Shown here one piece after another: positions 8,253-18,205 of a stretch of 64,000 nt of DNA; position 1 is the first letter of the stretch; each line of letters begins with the position of its first letter. The DNA comes from Acinetobacter defluvii (GTDB taxonomy: Bacteria > Pseudomonadota > Gammaproteobacteria > Pseudomonadales > Moraxellaceae), in the NCBI RefSeq assembly GCF_001704615.3, contig NZ_CP029397.2:682001-746000 (forward strand), given 5' to 3'. The notes beneath the pieces were generated by a model. It was given only the letters and a program-made list of their open reading frames with translations. It ran no database searches and had not been told where the DNA came from. Position numbers and translations under genes: made by a program.

Positions 8253-11200
8253 TTAACTCACCACTTCAATGGTACTTGCACCCGCACCTAATGGTTTAAC
8301 CTGAATTTGCACAGGAATTCGCTCATGCATTTCCTGAATATGGGAAATCAGTACAACTTTACGTCCTTGATTTTGTAATTGATCCAGTGCATTCATGACC
8401 ATGTGTAAAGATGATGCATCCAAAGTACCAAAACCTTCATCAATAAACAGTGATTCAATTTTCATCGAACCTGATGCCATATTGGCAATTGCCAAAGAGA
8501 GGGCAAGCGCTGTGAGGAAAGATTCACCTCCCGAAAGTGAGGCGACTGAACGGGTTTCGCCATCCATATCATGGTCAATAATGGCTAAACTTAGAGAGTT
8601 TTCTAAACGTTTTAAAGTATAACGCTGTGACAACATCGTTAATTGTTGATTAGCATGTTCCAGTAAAATATCAAGGTTAAATTGTTGCGCATAGTCTCGG
8701 AATTTTTTACCTGTTGCATCTCCCATCAAGCCTGAAATCTTACTCCAACGGTGTTCTTCTTGCTGAATGTGCAAAATTTCATCTGCAAACTGTTTCTGCT
8801 TTTGTAAGTTACTTTGGTGTTTGGCAAGCTCAATTTTAATTTGATCACGAAGCTCAGATTGGGTTTTTAAGGATTCTGCATTCTCCAGCATCACGTGTTT
8901 TAATTGATTAAAATCAAGTTCAGGCTGTTGCAAAGCGTGTTCAGCCAATTGTGCTTGAATGGTTTTTAAAGCAGACTTTGCTTCATGTAGTAGACGTTCA
9001 ATATCTTGTAATTGCTGACGGATTTGTTGTTCTTGCGCGGGACTGACTTGAGCCAATTCTGCTAAATCAGAGGCTTGAAAATCAGTATGAGCGTCCAACC
9101 AATTTTGAATCACATTGTTAACTTGGTTTAAATTATGCTGACTTTGTCGTTGCTGCGCTTGTAACTGCTCTAAACGACTTTTTTGCTGTTCAAATTCGGT
9201 GCGAGATTGATCAAACTGTTGCTTGTGCTGTTGATATTGCGATTGAATTTGCTGACGTTTTGTATCATGTTTAGCCAACCATTCATTCGGTTTAACATCC
9301 CTTAATCCTGTCATGGCTAAAATTAATTGATTGGCTTTTTCTGTATTTTTTTGACCTTTCAGTTTAATGGTATTTAAATTTTCTTGTGTTTCAGCAATGT
9401 GTTTCGCTGCATTTTCTAAGTTTAATATGGCCGAATGTAATTGCTGCGAGGTTTGGTCGAGTTGCAACTTTAACTGTGCTAATTGCTCTAATTGTTGAAA
9501 TCGCTGCTCAAGTTGTTGATACAGATGTTGAGCTTGAAAGGTGGTTTTTTGTTGCCATTGCAATTTTTCAGCATCTGTTAAACAAGCAATAATATGTGAA
9601 ACATTTTGCTGTAGGTTTTGTGCATTTTGTAGTAAATGTTCAGCCTGCTGAATATCTTGTGTTAATTGCTGTTGTGCTTTTAGATGTAAAATGAATTGGT
9701 TAATTTGAGCTTCAAAATGCTGGCAGTCCATTTGATTTTGCTGACTGATTTGTTCAAATTGCTTTGAAATTTCAGTTTGTGTTTGGTCTAAATTTAAGTT
9801 TATTTGTTCAGTTTTGCATTGTTCTCGCAATATTTTTGCAATTGCTTTTGTTTTCTCCACACTATTTTTTAGTGCAGTTTTGAATTGTTCTAATTCCGTA
9901 TTGAGTTTGGTTTGTTGCTGTTGCTGTTGTTGCCAAATTTTTAAGGCTTCTTGTTCTTTGCTTAGTGCATGTTGCTGCTGCTGTTGTTGTAATTCAAATA
10001 GGGCTTTAGATACAACTGAATCATCCTTTTTATATGGGTGTGAAGTGCTACCACAAACCAGACAAGGTTCACCTTCTGTAAGTTCTGCACGTAAATTTTC
10101 TACATTTTCAGCATGTAAAAGTCTTTGTTGTTGCAAAACTTCTTGAAGTTTGAGACGTGCGTCTTTACTCGATTGAAATTCTTGTTCCGCAATTAAAGTA
10201 CTTTTTTCGGTTTGCTGTAACTGTGCTGTGAGATAGTCTAATTTTTCTTGAATGTGTAAAGATTCGCTTTGTAGCTCAAAGTATTGATTAAGCTTTTGTT
10301 GAATTACACCCAATTGATTGTGGTGATTAAGTTTTAATTCACGTTGTTGTCGTACTTGTTCTAGTTGTTTTTCTAGTTGATCAAGCGTTCCAACGTGTGC
10401 AATGCATTGCTGTAATTCTGCTTTTTGAAGATTAAGCTTATATTCAGCATCTAGGGTGCAGCCGATTTGATTTTCAATATTTTGATAATGCTGAATAAAT
10501 TTTGATAATTGTTGTAAATGAGCCGATAGTCCTTTATCTAAGTCTGTAAAGTGTTGTGTAGCTAAAAGCTCCGTATTGACATGTTCTTGTTTTCCTTGAA
10601 TCTGCTGAATCTGTTGGTCAAGTTGTTGCTTTTGCTGAGTTAAAGGTTGTTGAGCTTGTACTAAATCCAATAGTTTTTTCTTTACTTGATTAAATTCAAC
10701 GCCAATTCGTTCACGTTCTGAATTGCAATCTCGCACCTGATGAATAGCGCTAAGATTTTTATTTTCAAAATCTTGAATTTCAGTAAGTGCTGTTTCTGCT
10801 TGCAGATATTGAGTTTTTTGTGTTTCAAATACGGCAGCCAGATCATTAAAAACTTGTTGTTGCTGTTGAATCTGTGGTGCAAGGGCTTGTTCTGTTTTGA
10901 GAAATTGTTGTTGTTGAAACACGTTTGAACGAATTTCAGAGAATATTTCTAAACGATTTAGACGTTCGCGTTCAGAGGCTAATTTGTGTTGCTCATTTAA
11001 ATATTGATCAACACTGCTTTGTTTTAGAATAATCTCTTGATCAAACTTTTGTTTACGTTCAAACCATTGCTGTTGTTTTTCCAGTTGAGATTTTTTCGCT
11101 TCTAACTTTTTATAATCTGTATCGACATTTTGAAATTGTGTATGAAGTTCCGCTACTGCTTCATCGGAGAGCACTTCGACATGACCAAGTAAATTTTCAA

Positions 11201-11849
11201 GCTCTTTGCGTTTAAGGGCAACAGCTTTAGTGCGTTCAAAAGCCAATTGACCAATTTTGGCAAAAATAGAAGAATTGGTTAAATATTCAAGTAATTCACC
11301 CCGTTCATTGTCACGTGCTTTTAAAAATGCCGTGACTTCAGATTGCGCTAAAAGTACCGCACGTGTGAATTGCTCAAAACTCAATTGCGTGATTTTAAAA
11401 ATACTACTATCAACGGCTTTGGCTTTATCTGCAACGACCACGCCATCTGTAAGACATTTTAAATAGCGTTGTACGCTTTGTAATTTACCATCGGCTTTTT
11501 CACGTGAACGTTTCAACTCCCAACGAGCCAAATAATGTTTTTGATCTTGTGCAATAAAAGTCAGTTCCGAAAAACCATGTGCAGTGCCACGACGTAAAAC
11601 AGTTAAAGGTGAGTTGGTTAAAAGTTCTGAACCATCGATATCTTGTAGTTTGCCATCGCTATCTTTTAGGCGTGGAATTTTGTTGAAAAGAGCAAGGCAC
11701 ATCGCATCCAAAATAGTGGACTTGCCTGCACCTGTTTTTCCAACAATCGCCACTAAGCCTGCTGAAGCCAAAGGTTCAGATTCAAAATCAATAAAATGCT
11801 CACCCGAAAGAGATGCTAAGTTTTTTAAACGGATAGATAAAATTTTCAT
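8253..11849 (-). CDS. sbcC: SbcC, ATPase subunit of the SbcCD nuclease
   Basis: A 1198-aa SMC-like ATPase of the Rad50 family. It has an N-terminal Walker A (residues 37-45, GKTGAGKST) and long coiled coils extremely rich in Gln. A zinc-hook CxxC ('CLVCG', near residue 597) sits in the centre. The C-terminal half carries the ABC signature ('SLSGGES') and Walker B with D-loop ('LFIDEGFGTLD'). With SbcD it forms an ATP-dependent complex that opens and degrades DNA hairpins, palindromes and protein-blocked ends. The gene starts 9 bp after sbcD, so the two form one operon with SbcD first. Confidence 0.95.
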   Translation of the reverse strand: MKILSIRLKNLASLSGEHFIDFESEPLASAGLVAIVGKTGAGKSTILDAMCLALFNKIPRLKDSDGKLQDIDGSELLTNSPLTVLRRGTAHGFSELTFIAQDQKHYLARWELKRSREKADGKLQSVQRYLKCLTDGVVVADKAKAVDSSIFKITQLSFEQFTRAVLLAQSEVTAFLKARDNERGELLEYLTNSSIFAKIGQLAFERTKAVALKRKELENLLGHVEVLSDEAVAELHTQFQNVDTDYKKLEAKKSQLEKQQQWFERKQKFDQEIILKQSSVDQYLNEQHKLASERERLNRLEIFSEIRSNVFQQQQFLKTEQALAPQIQQQQQVFNDLAAVFETQKTQYLQAETALTEIQDFENKNLSAIHQVRDCNSERERIGVEFNQVKKKLLDLVQAQQPLTQQKQQLDQQIQQIQGKQEHVNTELLATQHFTDLDKGLSAHLQQLSKFIQHYQNIENQIGCTLDAEYKLNLQKAELQQCIAHVGTLDQLEKQLEQVRQQRELKLNHHNQLGVIQQKLNQYFELQSESLHIQEKLDYLTAQLQQTEKSTLIAEQEFQSSKDARLKLQEVLQQQRLLHAENVENLRAELTEGEPCLVCGSTSHPYKKDDSVVSKALFELQQQQQQHALSKEQEALKIWQQQQQQQTKLNTELEQFKTALKNSVEKTKAIAKILREQCKTEQINLNLDQTQTEISKQFEQISQQNQMDCQHFEAQINQFILHLKAQQQLTQDIQQAEHLLQNAQNLQQNVSHIIACLTDAEKLQWQQKTTFQAQHLYQQLEQRFQQLEQLAQLKLQLDQTSQQLHSAILNLENAAKHIAETQENLNTIKLKGQKNTEKANQLILAMTGLRDVKPNEWLAKHDTKRQQIQSQYQQHKQQFDQSRTEFEQQKSRLEQLQAQQRQSQHNLNQVNNVIQNWLDAHTDFQASDLAELAQVSPAQEQQIRQQLQDIERLLHEAKSALKTIQAQLAEHALQQPELDFNQLKHVMLENAESLKTQSELRDQIKIELAKHQSNLQKQKQFADEILHIQQEEHRWSKISGLMGDATGKKFRDYAQQFNLDILLEHANQQLTMLSQRYTLKRLENSLSLAIIDHDMDGETRSVASLSGGESFLTALALSLAIANMASGSMKIESLFIDEGFGTLDASSLHMVMNALDQLQNQGRKVVLISHIQEMHERIPVQIQVKPLGAGASTIEVVS

Positions 11850-11858
11850 GACAAATTC

Positions 11859-13112
11859 TTAACCTTTATGCTCATCTTCAAGTGATTTTTCGGCTTCATG
11901 AACCAAGCTTAAAAAGTCCTTCAGTACAGCATCATCATTGGCATAACCATTTTTCTCCCAAATTTGTTGGAAGAGTTTTTCAGGTGTTGGTGGTTCTAAA
12001 CTGACTTGAACTGTGTCATCTGCATCTTTTTCTATTGCGAAATACTGACGAGAAATACGCACTAAACGATAGCGATTTGTAGGCAATGCATCTTCGAATT
12101 GTTGTCTTAGATTAGGCTGTGGTGGGACATCGGTATGGTATTCAATATCGACATATTCACGTTGATCAATTTCGGTAATTTCACCGCTTTCTAAGCCTCT
12201 TAATTGGGTGAAAACCTCATTTAGTTCGCCTTTGATTTTATGCAGTTTGATACTGCGAGGAATGCTAATCGCTTCATATTGAAAACGTAATTCATCGTTT
12301 TTTGCTGGATCAATTGTCACTTCAACAATCTGATGTTTATAATTTATTTCACTAAATGACAAGGGAATCGGTGAACCACTATAACGAATATGTGTTTGTC
12401 CTACTTTTTGCGGTTTATGTAAATGACCAAGTGCCACATAGTCAATCACATCATCAAACAATGCAGTGGACAACGCTTCTTCATTACCAATAATGATAGG
12501 ACGTTCAGAGTCAGAGGTTTCTCCCCCCTGCATATGGGCATGTGACATTAAAATCAGTGCTTGATCATCTGTTTTGCGTTGTTTGGCTGCAGCAATAAGT
12601 TGTTGATGTAAATAGGCAATGGCATTTTGACTGTTGGTGGTTTGTTCATTAAACCCGGTAATTTCCGCAGGACGCAAAAAGGGCAGCGCTAAGCACCAAG
12701 CTACTATATTTTTATTTTCATCATAAATTGGAACAATTAAACGATCTAAATCAAAATCACCTTCAGCATTTTTATGAATCACACCGACTGTTTTTGCATT
12801 ATATTTTTCAAGTAAAGGTTCAACTTGTTCGATGCGATAACCAGAATCATGATTGCCTGCAATCATTAAGGTTTGCATGTGCGGTGCAAGTGCATGTGCA
12901 TCTGCGAGAAATTGATAAAGTTGTTTTTGGGCACTGGATGCAGGATTGATCACATCGAAGATATCTCCTGCGATCAGCAGGGCATGGGGTTGTTTGGCTT
13001 TAATTTGTTCAAGTAACCATGCGAGGAATTGTTCATGTTCGTACTGACGAGAATGGTGATAGAAAAATTGCCCTAAATGCCAATCCGAAGTATGAAAAAA
13101 ACGTACAGTCAT
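11859..13112 (-). CDS. sbcD: SbcD, nuclease subunit of SbcCD
   Basis: A 417-aa Mre11-family metallophosphoesterase. Metal-binding motifs appear in order: 'SDWHLG' (D10, H12), 'AGDIFD', 'GNHDS', 'SHAHMQGG' and 'GHLHKPQ'. The family cuts DNA with Mn2+ as 3'-5' exonuclease and hairpin endonuclease when driven by SbcC. The C-terminal part after about residue 280 is the capping domain. The length matches the family. It is the first gene of the sbcDC operon. Confidence 0.95.
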   Translation of the reverse strand: MTVRFFHTSDWHLGQFFYHHSRQYEHEQFLAWLLEQIKAKQPHALLIAGDIFDVINPASSAQKQLYQFLADAHALAPHMQTLMIAGNHDSGYRIEQVEPLLEKYNAKTVGVIHKNAEGDFDLDRLIVPIYDENKNIVAWCLALPFLRPAEITGFNEQTTNSQNAIAYLHQQLIAAAKQRKTDDQALILMSHAHMQGGETSDSERPIIIGNEEALSTALFDDVIDYVALGHLHKPQKVGQTHIRYSGSPIPLSFSEINYKHQIVEVTIDPAKNDELRFQYEAISIPRSIKLHKIKGELNEVFTQLRGLESGEITEIDQREYVDIEYHTDVPPQPNLRQQFEDALPTNRYRLVRISRQYFAIEKDADDTVQVSLEPPTPEKLFQQIWEKNGYANDDAVLKDFLSLVHEAEKSLEDEHKG

Positions 13113-13246
13113 GTGAACTCAAACAGGAAAAATAGCCATAATAACCTTAGCATATTTTAGAGTGAAACAATGCCTGAATTGCGCTTTACATATGATGAAG
13201 TGCATTCAACTTTTGAACAATCTGGATAAATGAGTACTTGATTGAT

Positions 13247-13891
13247 TTAACGATACTGAGATTTCATTTTCCTTAAAGCATTGAGAAGATAATATTGACG
13301 TTCATCGTTTAAAGACTCACCAAAGGTAATTGAACTTTTCCCTTCCATTACAATAGCTTCTTGGTCATAGCGTTGAAAGATTGGGCGTGTCGTACCACTG
13401 TGAATATTTGAAATATCACGCCATAGAAACTCTGTTTTACGTCCAATTGAGCCAACGCCTGTAAAAATAACTCCACCTTCACGATTAGCATGGATTTCCA
13501 CTTTCCCAAATACACTCATTAAGATCATTCTCAACATAAACAATGTTCCGATCAGAAAAGGAATACCAAAGAGGGAATCAGATAAACTGAATTCATGATT
13601 GGCAATTTGTGATCCATAAATTGAACCAAGTGAAAATCCTGCCCAAACACAAGTAAATGGAATCAAATATAAGGCAGCAGCACTGCGTGTGGTTGCACCT
13701 ACAATGACTTCATTGGGTTGGGGCTCATACCAAGCACCATGAGGAGGTTGATTAATTTGAAATTTTGAGTCAGACGTATCTAAGCCTTCAGATGCTTTAA
13801 ATACATTTTCGCAGCTTATACATTTTGCAATATTGTCTTGAATGTTGATATTTTCATTTAAAATGGATGAATTACATTTTGGGCATTTCAT
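13247..13891 (-). CDS. Zinc-ribbon membrane protein of unknown function
   Basis: A 214-aa protein starting with a four-Cys zinc ribbon (C3, C6, C24, C27). Two hydrophobic segments follow around residues 75-95 and 105-130. A soluble C-terminal part ('VEIHANREGGVIFTGVGSIGRK', 'FLWRDISNIHS') resembles the PH-like domains of small bacterial membrane proteins, where an 'I.W.DI..I' strand is common. Function unknown; a ribbon plus PH-like arrangement suggests a protein- or membrane-interaction role. The gene stands alone. Confidence 0.6.
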   Translation of the reverse strand: MKCPKCNSSILNENINIQDNIAKCISCENVFKASEGLDTSDSKFQINQPPHGAWYEPQPNEVIVGATTRSAAALYLIPFTCVWAGFSLGSIYGSQIANHEFSLSDSLFGIPFLIGTLFMLRMILMSVFGKVEIHANREGGVIFTGVGSIGRKTEFLWRDISNIHSGTTRPIFQRYDQEAIVMEGKSSITFGESLNDERQYYLLNALRKMKSQYR

Positions 13892-14356
13892 TATTCGGGA
13901 TTACCAATTTTATTTTAAGTTAATCAAATGATAAAAATACATTATTCTAGATTTTAGTGTGTGATTTTTCCTAAAAATATCACGCTTTATTTATTTTTCA
14001 GTCTTTGACCCAAATCGATAATTTTAAAAGAACAGGTAAATGTATTGATTTCCATAATACATCGCTAAAGTTTGATCAGCGTTGGAGTAAACTTCCGTAC
14101 ATATTAGTTATTTTGATTTGATGTATTCAGTTGGTAAGCCTTCGACTTCTGTAAATATCAACCAAAGACTTTACTATAAAATTTTATTTCTCGTTCAAGA
14201 GTTGCTTTAAAAAGTATGCTAGCTATTTTGCCTAAAACTTAAATCTGAGTAAGTATTGAAAATACTTTACTGATTTGTAAATTTTGTATTGGCAGAACGA
14301 TCTAGCATACAGTTTAGAATTAAACATGAGGTACTTACATTAATAAACCTAGAAAA
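13892..14356. other. 465-bp gap without a gene
   Basis: Strongly AT-rich. The only structure I see is an imperfect hairpin at about 14238-14276 (arms around AGTAAGTATT and AATACTTTACT with a bulge). It has no T-run and so is not a standard terminator. No credible reading frame. Confidence 0.5.
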
Positions 14357-14806
14357 TTATTCAACACGGATCCAGGTTTGACTACGCCCTAAAACCGCAG
14401 TACCTAAATAACCTCTTAATCTTAAAATTTTACCATTTTGATTTAATTTGGCTTTAAGGTTATACGTCTTACCAGTTAAAGGATCAAGGATTTTGCCCTG
14501 ATCATAGTCTTTATCCTTAATATGCTTAAGTCCCGTAATAATGTTTAGACCAAGCACAGGTTTGTTGGTATAAGGTGCAGGACAGTTTACACACAGCTCT
14601 TTGGGAGTATAACCTGGTCTTGGTGTGATTTTGATAATCGTACCTGTATATCTTCCAACACTATCTTTTTTAAAGGAAATTTGAGCCTTTGCCTCACCAG
14701 ATTGATCATCAATTTGTTGCCAAATACCTGAAATATCTTGTGCTAAAGCCAATGTACTTATACAAAAGCCCAGCAGGAATGTTGCGATTTTTATTTGAGT
14801 TTTCAT
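14357..14806 (-). CDS. DUF2147 secreted protein, copy 1
   Basis: The start at 14806 has a good AGGGAAAG ribosome-binding site; upstream in-frame codons would put 42 poor residues before the signal peptide. The 149-aa product has a signal peptide ending 'LALA'. The DUF2147 domain follows: 'GIWQQIDDQSGEAKA', the two-Cys block 'KELCVNCPAPYTNKP', 'GKILDPLTGKTYNLKA', and a C-terminal 'LGRSQTWIRVE'. DUF2147 proteins are small periplasmic beta proteins of unknown role. A close paralogue lies directly upstream. Confidence 0.8.
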   Translation of the reverse strand: MKTQIKIATFLLGFCISTLALAQDISGIWQQIDDQSGEAKAQISFKKDSVGRYTGTIIKITPRPGYTPKELCVNCPAPYTNKPVLGLNIITGLKHIKDKDYDQGKILDPLTGKTYNLKAKLNQNGKILRLRGYLGTAVLGRSQTWIRVE

Positions 14807-15111
14807 CTTACTTTCCCTGTGAATAAGATATGAGATTAAATGCAATGAGGCATTCATAAAACATGAAAAGTAGCTAATGGTCAAGCCATAGTTGTGAGTG
14901 CTGTAGTCGCTTATTTGTAATGAAAGTTTCAAATAAATTTGTTATTTGAACAATAAAATAATGTTTTAGAAGGCTGTTAAAAATGTGTTAACGATATTAA
15001 TTTTTAAAGTGTTATTATCTAAATTTGGACATCCTTGTCTATTTATTTAGATTCACTAACGACGCTTAAAATGCTACTTATAAAATAAAATCGGTCGTGT
15101 TCACACTCATT

Positions 15112-15561
15112 TTATTGAACTCTGATCCAAGTTTGGCTACGTCCAATAGTTGAAAATCCATAATAACCACGAATATTAAGTTTACTGCCATTTTGCGACA
15201 TTTTTGCTTTTAAACTATATAAACGTCCTGTGTTTGGATCTAAGATTTTGCCTTTATCATATTCAAAATCATTAACTTTTTGCAGATTTGTAATTGCTTT
15301 CATACCTATAATAGGCTTATTGGTATAAGGTGCGGGACAATTTACACATAATTCTTTCGGTTGATACCCGACCCGTGGTGTCACTTTGGTAATAATGCCG
15401 TAGTATGTACCGTTCGCATCTTTCTTAATCTCTACAATACCTTTCGGTGAGCCTGTTTTATCATCAATACTTTGCCAAGAGCCTATAATATCTTGTGCAC
15501 AAATTGCTGTACTTATACAGGTTAAAGTACCCACCGCAAGCATTTTAAATACATTTTTCAT
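15112..15561 (-). CDS. DUF2147 secreted protein, copy 2
   Basis: The same 149-aa length and domain plan as the next gene: signal peptide ending 'AICA', 'SWQSIDDKTGSPKG', the identical block 'PKELCVNCPAPYTNKP', 'GKILDPNTGRLYSLKA', and 'TIGRSQTWIRVQ'. An alternative start 5 codons upstream exists, but its own sequence contains the GAGAA likely to serve as ribosome-binding site for this start. The pair reflects a tandem duplication with clear divergence; both copies look intact. Function unknown; the two cysteines could form a disulfide. Confidence 0.8.
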   Translation of the reverse strand: MKNVFKMLAVGTLTCISTAICAQDIIGSWQSIDDKTGSPKGIVEIKKDANGTYYGIITKVTPRVGYQPKELCVNCPAPYTNKPIIGMKAITNLQKVNDFEYDKGKILDPNTGRLYSLKAKMSQNGSKLNIRGYYGFSTIGRSQTWIRVQ

Positions 15562-15740
15562 AGTACGTTTTCTCATTCACATTGCAATTTTTGATATTGT
15601 ACAAATGTTCATTAATTATGATGAGTTTGCCATATTATTTAAATCATGAGCAAACATTATTTTTATAGTGTGAATTACATCACGTATTTTTAACAATAGT
15701 GACATTTTTTGTTAGCAATATGGAATGCGTATTTGAAGAT

Positions 15741-15770
15741 AAAAAGATTGTTAGATCAACAACCTTTTTT
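15741..15770 (-). terminator. Terminator of the lrgAB-like operon
   Basis: On the reverse strand, an 8-bp stem (one G-T pair) with a short loop is followed by a T-run, 8 bp after the lrgB-like stop. Confidence 0.7.
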
Positions 15771-15777
15771 AAGTGAA

Positions 15778-16446
15778 TTATTGAATAAATAAAATAAAAC
15801 TAGGTAACCAAATTGCAGTAAATACAGCATTTACTGCCATACCAAAGGCAGCATAACGACCTGCAACAGCACCACGTTGCCATGCTTGTGCCGTTCCAAT
15901 GGCATGTGCCGCCAATCCCAAAGCCAACCCTGATGCACGTTCATCATTGATATTACGTAGAATAATTGAAGAAAATGCAGCACCAATTACTCCTGATAAA
16001 ATCACGATCAAAATCACTAACGATACAGGTGAGTGCAACAGTGTTGCAATATTAATGGCAATGGGTGTAGTCACTGCACGGGTTGCAAAAGCCATGATGG
16101 TCGGCTCAGACATATGTAATAGATAGGCTAAACCCATAGGCAGTGCTACAGCACTGATGCTAGCAAATACTAAAATTCCCACGACTGATTTAATGGGTAA
16201 ATCATCATAACGCATGGCTGCTAGAGGTATGGCAAGTGCTACTGTGACATAACCCAAAAGATGGCTAAAAATACCGTTCATTTGCGTATTATATTGTTCA
16301 TAAGGAATTTTAAATAACATTAAGATACCAATCACAAAGAACATCGCAATGACCAATAAAGGTACTTGAGGAAATCTTTTATTTACAGGTTTTGCAGCCA
16401 AATAAGCAATGAGAGTGATTAAAAAACCAGTTAACACACTGAGCAT
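15778..16446 (-). CDS. lrgB: LrgB/CidB-family membrane protein
   Basis: A 222-aa protein made almost wholly of hydrophobic segments. The LrgB-family features include 'ATRAVTTPIAINIA' near the middle and 'GLAAHAIGTAQA' in the C-terminal third. The family forms the larger partner of holin-like CidA/LrgA pairs, linked in other bacteria to murein hydrolase export, cell lysis and by-product transport. It starts 10 bp after the LrgA-like gene, so the two are co-transcribed. Confidence 0.85.
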   Translation of the reverse strand: MLSVLTGFLITLIAYLAAKPVNKRFPQVPLLVIAMFFVIGILMLFKIPYEQYNTQMNGIFSHLLGYVTVALAIPLAAMRYDDLPIKSVVGILVFASISAVALPMGLAYLLHMSEPTIMAFATRAVTTPIAINIATLLHSPVSLVILIVILSGVIGAAFSSIILRNINDERASGLALGLAAHAIGTAQAWQRGAVAGRYAAFGMAVNAVFTAIWLPSFILFIQ

Positions 16447-16456
16447 GATGATCTCC

Positions 16457-16828
16457 CTATAACCATTTTTTTGCCATTTTTGCGTAGACCCACAAAGGGA
16501 TCAGGGTACTGACAAACATCACTACTAAGAACAAAGGAATTTCTTTACCCATACTTACCAACATGAGCAGTGAGCCTGCACAAATGGGTAGAAAAGCAAA
16601 ACCACTTTCTTTCATTAATTTGTTGTTGGTGTCAACTAAGCGAGGTGGAATTTTTTTAAATCTACGCCAGATCACTAAAACAATGAGTAAGCTTAGTAAA
16701 CCAGTTAAATTTCCCAGTTCAGGATGGTGAAACAGACCCATGATCCATACTGAAGCTTCACGAAAGAAAATGATCAGTGCAATGGTGCAAATCCATGCCA
16801 GCCAATCAATGTTTTTGAACAAGTCCAT
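16457..16828 (-). CDS. lrgA: LrgA/CidA-like holin-type membrane protein
   Basis: A 123-aa protein with four hydrophobic segments and the family pattern 'LTGLLSLLIVLVI' followed later by 'FLPICAGSLL'. Small size, topology and the adjacent LrgB-like gene support the call. The pair is thought to form an inner-membrane pore or transporter. The N-terminus is less conserved than in classical LrgA, so the sub-type (LrgA, CidA or YohJ) cannot be settled. Confidence 0.75.
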   Translation of the reverse strand: MDLFKNIDWLAWICTIALIIFFREASVWIMGLFHHPELGNLTGLLSLLIVLVIWRRFKKIPPRLVDTNNKLMKESGFAFLPICAGSLLMLVSMGKEIPLFLVVMFVSTLIPLWVYAKMAKKWL

Positions 16829-16873
16829 GCTATTTTTTAATCAACTCAATTTATCTTTCACGTTTTAACTCAT

Positions 16874-18205
16874 TCAGCGCTGAATTTCAAACTCTTCTAA
16901 AGGTCTTGTAAATTGGTGTGCTTTTTCACCTAAAATTTGATCAATCGGTAAATGTGCTTGTTTGATCAGTTGCTCAAGTTTATACGGGGCGATATTTACC
17001 ACTAAAAGCAATTGTCCTTGTTCATCATAGCTTTCAGACTGAATCACATTTAGCGCATAAAGTTGTGTGCGTAATTTTCCATACTCAGGTTTAAGAACAA
17101 GTTGAAAACTTTGAATTTGCCCCATCAAACATTCTTGAACTGCTTGACGTAATAAGTCTAAACCTTGTCCTGTATGTGCAGATACATAAACACGCTCTGG
17201 TTGATGTGGACGTGCATAGATGATTTTAGGTTCTTCGCCAGATTGATCAATTTTATTATAAACCCGCAGTGTTGGGATATCGGCACCAATTTCTTTGAGG
17301 ACGTTTTCAACGGCTTCTATTTGCTCCAACATGTCTGGACTACTTGAGTCAATCACATGTAGCAATAAGCTGGCTTGTAATGTTTCTTCTAGTGTTGCTT
17401 TAAAGGATTCAACTAAAGAATGGGCAAGATTGCGCACAAAGCCGACAGTATCTGCAAGGACTAATCTACCGATACCATCCCAATCTAAGCGTCTTAAAGT
17501 GGGGTCTAGTGTGGCAAACAATTGATCTGCAGCATAAACGTCGCTATTGGCTAAGATATTAAATAATGTAGATTTTCCTGCATTGGTATAACCCACCAAA
17601 GACACAGTTGGAATATCCGCTTTTTGTCGAGCTGCACGACCTTGTAATCGTGTCTTACGCACTTTCTCTAAACGATCTTTGAGTTGATCCATGCGAATCC
17701 GCAATAAACGGCGGTCTGTTTCTAAGATTGTTTCACCAGGACCACGCAGTCCAATCCCACCTTTTTGGCTGTCTAAGTTACTGTGGCGGCGAACCAGGCG
17801 AGAAGAGAGGTGATCCAGTTGAGCCAATTCAACTTGTAATTTTCCTTCATGCGTGCGAGCACGTTGGGCGAAAATATCTAAGATTAAACCAGTACGGTCA
17901 ATCACACGACATTTTAAAATATTTTCTAAATTTCGTTCTTGTGCAGGGGATAACGCATGATCAAAAATAACCAATTCAATTTCTAGATCAGCTACATTTT
18001 GGGCGATTTCTTCGGCTTTGCCTGAACCTATAAAAAACTTTGGATCAGGTTTTATGCGTTGCACATGTAAATGTTCTAAAATTTCTGCACCTGCGGATTT
18101 GGCTAATAATCGAAACTCTTCTTGATCAATATCATCTAAAATTTGAACTGCAACACTGACTAAGATGGTACATTCATTGATTTGTTTTCGATTTACATAT
18201 TCCAC
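16874..18205 (-). CDS. hflX: HflX, ribosome-associated GTPase
   Basis: A 443-aa GTPase. The N-terminal HflX domain (1-190) carries 'PDPKFFIGSGKAEE' and the glycine-rich 'GGIGLRGPGETILETDRR' loop. The G domain carries G1 'GYTNAGKS' (205-212), G3 'DTVGF' and G4 'NKID'. The family splits or rescues stalled ribosomes under heat and other stress. The start is a GTG. In E. coli hflX sits with hfq and hflKC; here it stands alone. Confidence 0.93.
   Translation of the reverse strand: MEYVNRKQINECTILVSVAVQILDDIDQEEFRLLAKSAGAEILEHLHVQRIKPDPKFFIGSGKAEEIAQNVADLEIELVIFDHALSPAQERNLENILKCRVIDRTGLILDIFAQRARTHEGKLQVELAQLDHLSSRLVRRHSNLDSQKGGIGLRGPGETILETDRRLLRIRMDQLKDRLEKVRKTRLQGRAARQKADIPTVSLVGYTNAGKSTLFNILANSDVYAADQLFATLDPTLRRLDWDGIGRLVLADTVGFVRNLAHSLVESFKATLEETLQASLLLHVIDSSSPDMLEQIEAVENVLKEIGADIPTLRVYNKIDQSGEEPKIIYARPHQPERVYVSAHTGQGLDLLRQAVQECLMGQIQSFQLVLKPEYGKLRTQLYALNVIQSESYDEQGQLLLVVNIAPYKLEQLIKQAHLPIDQILGEKAHQFTRPLEEFEIQR

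Noticed and set aside
9814..10146. Cys-rich 110-codon frame opposite sbcC with long poly-Cys runs
   Set aside because: It is the antisense reading of the poly-Gln codons of SbcC, with no ribosome-binding site or conservation signal.
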